Below are positions 54,445 through 64,000 of a stretch of 64,000 bases of DNA, in pieces. Each line of letters begins with the position of its first letter. Positions within the stretch are counted from its first letter, which is position 1. The notes under the pieces were generated by a model, which saw nothing but the letters and a program-made list of their open reading frames with translations, made no database searches and had not been told where the DNA came from. Source of the stretch: Fennellomyces sp. T-0311. Its lineage: Eukaryota > Mucoromycota > Mucoromycetes > Mucorales > Lichtheimiaceae. The stretch covers positions 310,001 through 374,000 of the forward strand of contig JALLLT010000023.1 of the NCBI GenBank assembly GCA_025266875.1, written 5' to 3'. The position numbers and the translations under genes were made by a program.

Positions 54445-57352
54445 ATGAACGATGCAACAGGACACCCTCACCAGCAATCGCTGTTATGCAATTTAACACC
54501 AATACGACCTCTTCTTATTCAGCCACAATCCAATGTATCTCCGGATTCTATTTTACTGAACATTCCTCAGAGAAAACGGCGACGTGGAAGAAGAAGTTGT
54601 AATGCCTGTCGGCAACGGCGAATGAAGTGCGATGCAGACACCATTCTACCGTGCTCCAGATGCAAGCACTTTGGTGTTGAATGTCATTTTCGTAATGAAA
54701 AGGGACCAACGAATGTTATTCAGGTCTTTGAGGATCGCGTTACCCGCCTCGAAAACCTTTTAAATAGAACGTTAGACCAGCGACAATCCAACCAAACAAG
54801 CACACTGGTGGAAACGCCTTGGGCGCCTGATTTTTCTCAAGGTGATAATTTTCCCTATCAAAATCTCATCTGTGGATACAAAGGCCTTGTTCCCGCGAAT
54901 GCGACCTTGGAGCTGGTGGAACAAATGAATTTCCTGCACCTCAGTGACTATGGTACCACGCGGTACATCGGTAGTAGCTCTGGTGTGCAGCTACTTAGCC
55001 CCTTCAAAATTAGCGAGCGCTACCGAGTAAAAGATGATCGCTCCACTATCCTGCAAAAAGTGAATAACCGTGACGATGAAGTTGTTTTTGTCAAGGCCGA
55101 AGGAGTCCAAAGATCTCGAATGCGTCCACGGATAACCCAAAGCGTCACAATCCTCAGCGATATCCCTGGCCTGACAGAGGAGCTTATTGATATCTTGATA
55201 CATGCGTATGTTTATTATTGCTACTAATATGATACAAAGCACTGAGCTAAGCAGCTGATCGTATACCGCTATAGCTATTTTGCATTTATACATCCGAACT
55301 TACCCATCATCAACAAGCTCTCATTTTTACAACAATATTATTACCAAAACCCTGGACCTCCAAACGAATATCTGCTTAGTGCCATGTGCGCAATCGGCAT
55401 GGACTTCCTCAACTTTCAGGATGGCCTTGTCGTAGGGACGGATATTAGCCGCGACACTGTCTGGTCTATGAAGCGCTGTTTAGGAGATAAAGCGGCGAAA
55501 GTGTTACAAGTTGCATATCGGCGATCCCAAATCAGCACAGTCCAAACACTGATTTTGCTGACATTGTTTCTAACTCTGTCTTATGAGGGGGATGATGAAG
55601 AAGACTCGATCCATTGGTAAGTCTAAAACGCGACACACGTATTAAACTATGCTGTGAGTTAACAGTTATAATTCATGATGCATAGGATTACCGCTGGAAT
55701 TGTAAGATGTATATTTGGACGCAATAATTATAAAAAGAAGCTAACTTTGATATTATATTTTGTTTTTCGCAGGCTGTAAATATGGTATGTACTCAGAGCT
55801 GAAGCAAATGCACTCGATTAACGTTATGATTGTAAGATAGGCTCAAGATCTTGGCTTACACAGAAGCAGTACCGGTTGGAACATTCCTGAGTGCGAAATC
55901 GAGTTACGGCGGCGAATATGGTATGCCATATACATAATTGATGTATGGATGGCTGCCGAGTTAGGGAGACCTACTGCAATTTCGGATAGTGCATTCGATG
56001 TCGAGTTTCCATCCGTATACGAAATCGATTCGATATACCATACGATTAGCGATAACGAAGATATATCAATGTGTCATCCGCTACTGATATCACAAGCAGA
56101 GTGGTCTTTACGCAAAAAGTCACCAGATTATGGATTTTTTTTGCATCTAGCCTTGCTTTCCCAAATCCTACGACGCGTGCTCTGTTTGTTATATCCACAG
56201 AAGCCAACCAACGCTACTCAAAGTAATGTGGAGATCATAGAAGGACTCGATGCTGCGCTTAGAGCTTGGAAATCAAATTTGCCTGCGCATCTTCAGATTA
56301 ATAATATTATTCATGACGCAATTGCAGTAGGTGATCGTGGTACGTTGCTTTTATATGTTTTGATATTTCTCTCATTCATTTGAAGTTGCTCACTTTTACC
56401 TTTAAAAAGCGCTTCTCCATGTCTTCTATAGCTGCGTCACGGTTGTGCTTCATCGACCATTGATCGAAGATACGGATCTTTTTGGAACTGTCAGCTGGAT
56501 TCAATCACGGTCCGTGTGTACAACGGCAGCCCTCGATATCATGTATACAATGGATACGCTAGCATCATCAATGTCTAATTATATTCCTCGTTCCGTTGTG
56601 GGATAGTAAGTGGTAGTAACATTGTTTAGCGAAATGGCAACTCACTGGCTTTTAGCTGTGTTTTTCAAGCAGCTAGAGTATTTGCATTTAATGCTAGCAA
56701 CGCAAACGAGTACGACCGCGACCTTGGGCGTCTGAATGTAGCGCACTGTGCAGAGACGTACATTGTCGATGAGGCATATATACGAAACTCAAGGATAGTC
56801 TATCAGCTTATGAACTTACTTGAGAAACTACACTGGCATAAAGACGTTACTCAATTATCGGATGATATTACGAAGAGCAACGAGCCAACAGATACGGCAA
56901 ATCAACAGCAAACAAAGATGCTCACGAGTCATACCTATACAAGGACACCTGAGCAATCGCTTTACGGAAATTCGTTGTCATGCGGACCCATTGACCCTCA
57001 TATCAAAGAGGCACAGCACATCCATCACCTCTCCAACACACCTTCTGTAGACCTATGGGAACAATTATTCGGATTGAACGGCAGCCAACATATTACCTTG
57101 ATGGAGCAACTTTTAAATACAAATAGCTTCAGCTATATGGACAGCATGCGACAATCTAAGTTACCATTATCACTGGATCAGCATAATCATAACAGTAAAA
57201 TACCAGCCAGCATAGCAACACAGACCAGTAATTTCGGAAAAACCACTGTGGATAAAGGCATGAAAAATCAACCGGAGCGTCAGCAGAATATGAAATCTAC
57301 AGAAGAACTCGAATTTTTTATGGCATTATGGGGACTCTATGACACCTTCTGA
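54445..57352 (+). CDS. Zn2Cys6 fungal-specific transcription factor (TF3), 840 aa
   Basis: Exons: 54445-55205, 55275-55616, 55686-55701, 55773-55784, 55841-56339, 56410-56605, 56656-57352; 2,523 nt, phases consistent. Start chosen to match TF1 (exon 1 is 761 nt in both). Cluster Cys52-Cys80 (CNACRQRRMKC ... CSRCKHFGVEC), linker FEDRVTRLENLLNRTL, TF middle domain (HPNLPIINKLSF, MAQDLGLHRS, MAAELGRPTAI). Polar C-terminus ends MALWGLYDTF, shared with TF1. Closest to TF1 in the finger and both ends, suggesting those two are the more similar pair. Tandem with TF2, same strand. Confidence 0.93.
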
Positions 57353-58259
57353 ATGTTTCAAATCATGTTCTTTTAGAATAATAGTTTATTCACACTGTTG
57401 ATATGTTGTACTTGATTGCAGTCCAACTATTTTTTGTACATAAGCCAAATTCTTCTTTACCATGTGATCGTCAGCAATCTAGTACTTAGCCTGAGATAGG
57501 CATTGCTCAACATACAAGCTATCGCTTCTACTGCTTTGTATCAAAGGAGCAAACAGAAAAACCTTTGCGCACATGTACCATCGTCATTCTTGCGAATTTT
57601 CAGCCGTCTACTCTCATTTCTTTATTCACGCGCAGCCAACAGCACCTGAAAGTGAGAAGGGTTGGATATGGTCTTCGGGTACATGGTACTTAATCGCTTT
57701 GCATATTCTGCAATAAAGCAGCACGCAGAGATATGTAGTGGTTTCAGTCATATTTAGTATCGATGGCCCACTTCACCCATGGTACTTTGCTATGATATGT
57801 ATGAGCATAGTTACTGAAATAATCAAGTCAGCTTTCGTCCCAACTGCCCCCGTGTGCTGTATTGCCTTGAACAAGTTTAATCACTGTGCTTTTGCTATGT
57901 GCCATCCTAATTAAGGATGAACTATTTTATATCGGTATGTCGATCAAAATGTTGATATACGTCGATGCTAGCGTGCCTATACTTCATAATAAAAATACTG
58001 GAGTAAAATTCTTAGCAACCTGCATGAAAGGCAAGTGATTTGTCCTTTTAAAGTGAAGACTTGGAGAAATCTCATGTACCTTCGAGTGAAAGTTTATGAT
58101 GATCAGCCTCGGCAATTTACAGCGAGTAACCGTTTGACACAGATCACAAACGGAGATCACTTTGCTTCCTGTAATACGATCGTATATCGTACTCACTAGA
58201 GGAAGAGGATAGCGCAAATCTGGAAGATTTCTATTGGCTTCGCTAACTTCAGGTACAAA
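57353..58259. other. Interval without a clear gene
   Basis: Downstream of TF3. A weak minus-strand trace at ~58,100-58,160 (VCDLCQTVTRCKLP) could be a gypsy integrase zinc-knuckle remnant, consistent with the gypsy remains that start at ~58,260, but it is too short to be sure. Confidence 0.35.
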
Positions 58260-60455
58260 AACGTAAGCCCGTCATGTTGCCCAAGGAACCCTTTTTGGAA
58301 CACTGATAATTTGCGAAGTCCAGCGTTGATCGTTGTTCGCAGGTAACGGTTCAATTACGCCATCTTTGTACCACTGTTGAATTTGTTCTTCTGCTAACGG
58401 GTGTTTATTGATCGGGGCTTATACCCCAGAATTGTTAGTTTGGTCGGGGGAATGATAGAAGGGGTTCTAGCGATTTAGTCCTCTGCTAATGGGCGCATTT
58501 TGATTGAGAGACCATATTGCCTTTTGTAGCATACAACATCAGGTGGCGTGGGCAAGTGAGTTTCCGATTCAGGAAATAGTGCAGAATGAAGTAACTGGGA
58601 TATCACCATTTGCCTTCAATATGGGTTGAGTGATTCCATAGAGGCAGTCATAATTTCTGGACTGGTGGCAGATGAGTTGTTTGCTTGAAAAGCCTCATCA
58701 TTTACTACTTTTCCTTGTAGTGGCAACAAAGGTACCCAAGAGGTAGCTAAACCGGTAAGTCCAATACCAATGTTGAACAATAGATTCATTCCAATACTGA
58801 CTGTATAACGGTTAGGTAAGTCCATTACTTCAAAGCTATGTTTGTATGTTTTACCATTGTACGTAAAGGTAAGATCATCGGTTACTCCAATTCTATTGGC
58901 GATGATTCCTTGTGAAGCAAGAGTGATAATTCCAGTTCTGAAATGTATTTTTATTTGTAACTTTTTACAAATGAACTAGAAATCGCCGAAATATTGGCAC
59001 CAGCGTCCACGAAAGCCAGTTTTTCCCTCTTTTCTATCGTGATAGGAGTGAGTATTTCATCCATTTCATCTAGTACTTTTTCTTGCAACTTACAAGGAAG
59101 TTTGTCCATTACGACATCGTCGGCGGACTCATAGTCGTCGTCGCTTTCGCGCGGCGGTGGAGCGCGGGCGCGTAAAACGGGACGTCGCGGGGTTGCGACT
59201 TGGCCTTTTGCCATGCTTGCCTTATACTCCTTGCATTGGTGGCCATGCTTCCATGGCTTACCGCAATGGCGGCAAGGCACAGGTGGCTTGGGTGCGGGCG
59301 TATGGCGGTCTTGGTGGCGGTCGTGGCGGTCATTGTGGCGGTCTGGATGGCGGTCGCGGCGTTTTACCCCTTCCGACAATTCCATCGCTGCGACCAACTC
59401 GCAGACCTCATCCACCTGCTCTGGCATAGTGTTGCCATGATGCTGGACCACCGTCCGAAGGGCTTGTTCGTGGTAACGGGGGTTCAGGGAGGTCAAGAAA
59501 GTGATGACCAACATGATCCCGTCGCGCACTCCGGCGTGAAGGCAACGATCCTGGAATTTGGCGATGTACGTGTCCAGGGGCTCCGAGTCGCCTTGCAGCA
59601 TGCGAACGATCTTTTGCATCTCCTTGTACCGGGCGAGATGGGTGTCGTACTTCGCCACAATCAGCCAGGAGACGGTCTTGTACTCCGCCGCGGAGTGCTT
59701 GTTGGCGGCCTTCCACTGAGCGACCTGCTTCTTCAGCTTGAGGTTTTGTGAGTCGCTCAAGCACATGCGCAACAGTCGCTGCCACTCAGTGGTCGTCCAG
59801 GTTATACGCGCCAAGTTCCTTCTCAAAGGCACGGAGGAAGGCAGTGGTGGAATCGTGCACGACCTTGCGGGTGTGCCACTTGGAGGTACCGGGCAACTGT
59901 AGAGCGGGCAGCTCCTTGGGGACAATGGGGGCACGGACCTTAGTTTCCAATTCCCGCTGTCGGGCCCCGACAAGCTCTTCCCAAGCGAGACGAATGGGAG
60001 CAGTGCCACGATGCATAGGCGAGCTCATAGGCTGCCTGGGCCTTGGTGAGGCGGGCCAGCAGCTCGTTGCTCTTGGCAGAGTTAGGATTGGTAACGGCAG
60101 CTTGGGAATATGCCTAATCCAGGCTGGCAATGCGGTCCAGGTGAGCTTGGCAGGCAACAAGCGTCGCTTGGACCCGGTTGGCGTGGATGGAGTGGATGGC
60201 TCCAACTTGCGAACCACTAAACGAGACAGACAAATCAAATGAACCAGACAAACCCTCTTCGTCGACATCCATGGCCTTGGGCTGGCCTTCAGTATCACCA
60301 TCCAACGACAGTTACTCCATATCGTTCGTTGGAATGGCAGCGGCTACAGCTTCAGCTTGTTGCTGCGAAACGGGAGGAATGACGGCCGTGCCCTTGTCAG
60401 CCTTAACAGTAGCAACGGGGGGAGTAGTGGAGGTGTTCTTGGGAGATATGGTGGC
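58260..60455 (-). pseudogene. Ty3/gypsy gag-pol remnant (Gag, protease, start of RT)
   Basis: Minus strand from ~60,455: an Ala/Gln-rich Gag start (VSQQQAEAVAAAIP) broken by TAA near 60,314, then several frame changes. The capsid part is good from ~59,770 (WKAANKHSAAEYKTV, LDTYIAKFQDRCLHAG), followed by an Arg/His/Asp-rich repeat (RHPDRHNDRHDRHQDRH), a zinc knuckle CRHCGKPWKHGHQC and an Asp-rich linker. The protease motif FVDAGANISAIS has DAG where DTG or DSG is usual. After a stop at ~58,953 the protease continues (YKHSFEVMDLPNRYTVSIG). The RT start is near 58,300 (HPLAEEQIQQWYKDGVIEPL). Most of RT, RNase H and integrase are gone. Confidence 0.85.
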
Positions 60456-60565
60456 AATTATTCACAGGAAAAAATGTAGTGAGGGATAAGTTATTCAGCA
60501 AAGCGGTAAGTTCTGTGAGAATCAAACACATCTTTATTATGTTAACGGTTTTCTCTATTTATATT

Positions 60566-60880
60566 TGCTGTATCCACAACATGATTATGGTTCATGCATC
60601 ACTTAATATTGTTTGCTTATCGACGACGGGTTACTTTAATTTTCCGATCCACATCCACATCCCTGTTCTTGACATGCATTCCTCATAATAACCTTGCGTA
60701 TCTTAGTGAAACCCACATAACCCTGGTTACCACAGCGGTTTATGTGCCTTACAACCATGTCAATGATCCAACCTCAAGAATAAGCTTTTATTATATAAAG
60801 TGATGATTCAACATATGAAATGAATCAGTTTTACTTGAGTCTCGTCACTTACCTGTCTCTTACTATTGTTGAATATCACA
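60566..60880 (-). repeat. 5' LTR of the gypsy element, family B (315 bp)
   Basis: On the minus strand starts TGTGATATTCAACA at 60,880 and ends TTGTGGATACAGCA at 60,566, closely matching the solo LTR at 50,182-50,498. It sits ~110 bp before the Gag remnant in the right orientation to be its promoter. The matching 3' LTR is not in the window. Confidence 0.88.
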
Positions 60881-61173
60881 CAAATACTCAGCTAATCAGG
60901 TTATTCATAGACACGGCCTTCCAGTCAACGCGTCTCTTCACGGATATGCTCTGTCAGCATTCATCCTATCGATCATCACGGTCCGTAACCGCTCAATAAT
61001 AATAAGGTTGACATTACACATCACTCACGGAAATACCGGCTTAAGGAAATCCCATCATGGATAAGCATTTATTATAAATAGAGAGAGCAAAACATATGAA
61101 ATAAATCAGTTACCTTTTTGAGTCTCGTTGACATATTTGTCTTTCACACTTAATCTCTCTCTGATATTTCACA
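60881..61173 (-). repeat. Truncated LTR, family A, invaded by the family B element
   Basis: Minus strand starts TGTGAAATATCAGAGAG at 61,173 and follows 48,521-48,816 almost base for base until GCTGAGTATTTG, where the family B LTR begins. The last ~130 bp of family A are missing here, as expected if the gypsy element landed inside it and its far side was later lost. Confidence 0.85.
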
Positions 61174-62172
61174 TATGGTGCATCAGCAAGAAAAAGAAAG
61201 TTAGGTGTGTTGTAGTATAGCATCACACATTGTATGAAAAGAAGTATACATGGCTCTAGTACATAGGAGGTATTGCGCTATTGAAATAGTGATCCGTGTT
61301 CCTGTACATTTCTACGTTGTAACGAAATTTCTCGGCCCCTCTTCGTTTATGCTACCTTTCCCTTTTTGGCACGCACTTGACCTTTGTATTGACCTTCATT
61401 CAACTATATGGTGCATCTGCACTTGATGTACCTTCTTCTTCTCGTTCTGATTTTCCCAAGCTACCGACCTATTCTATTATATAGTGCATCTGCACATTGA
61501 TGTATCTTCTTTTCGTTCTGATCTTCCCAAGCTACCGACCTATTCTATTATATGCTGCATCTGCACCTTCGTTTATCTTCTTCCGCACTCGGATCTCTTG
61601 CTAGTTGTAATTCCTATCTAACCCACCTTTTACGTCCGGCACAGCCCGATGTATCCACAGTCAGCGTATCCACAGTCAGCGTATCCACAGAAACATATAA
61701 ATATCCTTGTTGAATCAAATGAAATAAAGCAGTTAACTTGACCTCAATTATCTTGATCATACCTTTCAAAGCCCAAGACAGGAGCTTATATCTGTATTTG
61801 GTTAACTCACCTTTTCTATTTCTCTATATTTCAACCTACTTTGTGGACCCTGTTTCACACAGAATTACCTTACACAAACAATTTCCTTTTACAACAACGT
61901 ATATAGAAGAGCCTAATAAAGCCAAGACAGCAAATGCACGGTTCGCGTTACACATGACGTTCCATTGCAAATTAGTAACCGATTTTTATGCACTGCTACC
62001 AAGGCAAACACTGCTGTGCTGAGACTTAATTGCTATGATGCTGCCAAGACGAATGACCAATGCGGCGAAGCATAACGGGATATTTTTTATTATTCGTGCA
62101 TTGACGAAAGACTATATAAGAAGAATGTTCGAGCAATAGGTATGGTATCAAATCATACTTACCGTTTCTAAA
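61174..62172. other. Gene-free interval with short tandem duplications
   Basis: No supported gene in 1 kb. Two adjacent ~70-bp units (about 61,406-61,477 and 61,478-61,547, with part of a third), each built on TATATxGTGCATCTGCAC ... AAGCTACCGACCTATTCTAT, and three 15-bp GTATCCACAGTCAGC units at 61,651-61,690. Probably transposon-derived. Confidence 0.6.
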
Positions 62173-64000
62173 ATGTCAACAAGATACTATATGTGTTACT
62201 GTGAACTTTGCCGAGGCAGAAACCCCACTGGGGCTATTGTCAACCAGCGAACCTATAATGAACACCAGCGTGCCAGCGCCACCAATGCCATTGCCGCCAT
62301 TGTATCGACTCCCGTTGATAACGGTATGCCTGAATTCATACGAGTGTTGATGGTAATTTTAACTTACCTGTATTCTTTCAGATGGTGATACTGCCATGTT
62401 GTACAGTGAGCCTGACGACGATGATTTTGGTGAGCCTGCACCGATGGTTGTTAATGGTAGGTTCATGTAAGCTAAATACCGAAGCAAAACATTCATTCCA
62501 ATTTATAGAAGGGCCATCAGTCCAAACGTTCGACATTCGCGATCCCGGGATCAGTGATCAAAATGAAATGAATGAAGCTGCCGATGTCGAGTTTGGCTAC
62601 GCAGTTGAGGATGATGAAGGTTTGTGAAATTAACGGATTGACCGTTAAACATCTAGAGCAAGAAATTGTAGGCGGTACCAGTCTTCGGGATCATATCCCT
62701 GATTCGCTCTTGTTCGTCTTCGCTTTCCTTGTGTTGTTTCAATTGTATCACATATCCGAGAGAGCTGCCGTCATCCTCATCGGCTTCTGCGTATCCTTGA
62801 TTCATTCCCAATCGAGAGATTTGTTGCCATCTGTGCCAGAAACAATCACCAGTCTGCGAAGACGGATCGGCTTCACCCGTCTTACCGAAGATCTCCGCAT
62901 GTACAGTGCTTGCCCCACGTGCCATGCCGTTTACCCTCTACCTGGCCCAGCTATGTGCATGAATGTCGACTTGTCCATTTGCGGCACACGGCTTCTGAAG
63001 CAAACATTAAGCAACCGATCTCGCAGACACCCATTAAGCAGTATGCTTACTATCCGCTGGAAAAAAGTTTGCAGCGGCTTTTCAGTCGCGAAGGCTTCGA
63101 AGACAGCATCAATGAATGGAGACGAGACCAGTATCGACCGGGTGTTTTCACAGATGTATACGACGGTATGCGCTGGCGGTCGCTCCGGGATAACGATGGT
63201 TTTCCTTTCGTTGAACACCCACGCTCGTTAATGCTTACGCTCAACATTGACTGGTTCTCTCCTTTTAACGGTACTTACTCGATCGGCGCCATATATCTCA
63301 TCGTCAACAATTTGCCTCGAGCCGAACGCTATAAAATCGAGAACGTGATCCTTGTCGGTGTCATACCTGGACCAAAGGAGCCACATACCTATGAAATGAA
63401 CCATTACTTGGAGCCACTTGTCGACGATTTCCAGCGGCTTCGTGATGGAATTCTGATCTCAACCCACCAAAGTCGTGATCGTGTGATGCTTCGAGCAGCA
63501 TTAATCAACATTGCCTGCGACATTCCCGCCAGTCGCAAAGTCGCTGGCTTCACCAGTCATTGCAGCACGCGTGCATGCAATAAATGTACGCGAGAATTTG
63601 TTGTCTTCCCTGGTACCACGAAACTTGACTACTCCGGCCATACTCTTGGTGAACTGAGAACGAAGGAGGGCAACGCACATGATGCCGAGCGCTGGACACA
63701 GGAGACCTCATCAGCTGGGCGTTATAGAGTCGAGCGTGAAACAGGAACGCGGTATTCTCAAATCCACCGGCTTACATACTTTGATCCAGTGCGGGATACA
63801 GTTATCGATCCTATGCACAATCTCTTCCTCGGTACGGCTGAGCGAATGGTCTGCGTATGGAGAAGTCGCGGCTTACTGACTGACGTTGATGGCGTGACGA
63901 TGCAGAAGCTGGCTGATGGAGTTGTCTTGCCCCCTCGTATTCCTACTTTGCAGCGAAAGATCGAGCGTAAGTTCGGTTTCATGACCGCTGAAGACTGGAA
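62173..64000 (+). CDS. Second Tnp2-type transposase gene, 5' part, one frameshift, runs off window
   Basis: Exons 62173-62323, 62382-62456, 62509-62619 and 62663 onward, GT-AG with consistent phases. The start is Cys-rich (MCYCELCRGR), typical of this transposase group; an acidic linker follows, then ACPTCHAVYP. At about 62,940-62,951 the frame must shift by one base to stay coding (SYVHECRLVHLR ...), then it is open to 64,000. DDE-type positions: Asp in LNIDWFSPF, CDIPASRKVAGF followed by the zinc-binding CSTRACNKC, and DPMHNLFLG; family block NVILVGVIPGPKEPH. Diverged from the copy at 28,059, so a different subfamily. The shift could be an inactivating mutation or a sequence error. Confidence 0.8.

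Noticed and set aside
57984..58217. 77-codon minus-strand frame as a gypsy integrase zinc domain
   Set aside because: Only one Cys-pair motif (CDLCQ) fits; the His pair and core domain are not seen.
1..64000. tRNA or rRNA genes
   Set aside because: No convincing A- and B-box pair or rRNA core was recognised by eye; a covariance-model scan was not possible here.

Overview
This window looks like nuclear DNA of a filamentous fungus, most likely an early-diverging (Mucoromycota, perhaps Mucorales-like) species. The evidence is many spliced genes with 40-90 nt introns (donors mostly GTAAG/GTATG/GTACG, acceptors YAG), PDR-type ABC transporters, Zn2Cys6 regulators, and a transposon load (Tnp2/CACTA-like, Plavaka-like, DIRS, Ty3/gypsy, LINE) typical of these genomes. 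The species was not identified; the assignment is inference from gene content.

Layout. 1-1.7 kb: 3' half of a PDR-type ABC transporter gene. 2.5-5 kb: two decayed, unrecognised genes. 5.4-6.2 kb: twelve 70-bp tandem repeats. 6.8-8.9 kb (-): an intact seven-exon gene for a 558-residue protein with a PD-(D/E)XK nuclease-like core. 9.2-10.2 kb: a 15-bp minisatellite with telomere-like CCCTAAA motifs. 10.5-14.3 kb: transposon debris (Myb/SANT-like accessory gene, an unclassified dispersed repeat called R1 here, and a gypsy LTR plus integrase tail).

14.4-35.7 kb is a nest of transposons. A transposase-like gene fused to a DEDDy 3'-5' exonuclease is split into an N-terminal half (14.4-16.7 kb) and a C-terminal half (33.7-35.7 kb). 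The split is made by a Plavaka-like element (about 16.7-33.7 kb) with two divergent genes: a DUF6532-like accessory gene (-), intact, and the transposase (+), decayed. The Plavaka-like transposase gene is itself interrupted twice. A complete DIRS retrotransposon (20.26-24.42 kb) lies inside one of its introns, and a Tnp2 element (about 25.9-32.0 kb), with an intact nine-exon transposase and a divergent accessory gene, lies in its 3' coding part. A further decayed gene follows at 36.2-37.5 kb.

38.9-57.4 kb is the host-gene block: a complete 1440-residue PDR-type transporter (seven exons), a convergent Zn2Cys6 transcription factor, and two more paralogous Zn2Cys6 factors. All three regulators share one exon plan, including consecutive 16-nt and 12-nt microexons. 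Between the first and second factor lies an R1 copy carrying a solo LTR, a 5'-truncated LINE with a 13-bp target duplication and a second solo LTR with a 5-bp duplication. Neighbouring drug-pump and regulator genes suggest, but do not prove, local control of efflux.

58.3-61.2 kb (-): remains of a gypsy element with its LTR inserted into an older LTR. 62.2-64 kb: the start of a second, diverged Tnp2-type transposase gene running off the window. Gene models were spliced by hand from reading frame, GT-AG sites and phase; family names rest on recognised motifs, with no database search.
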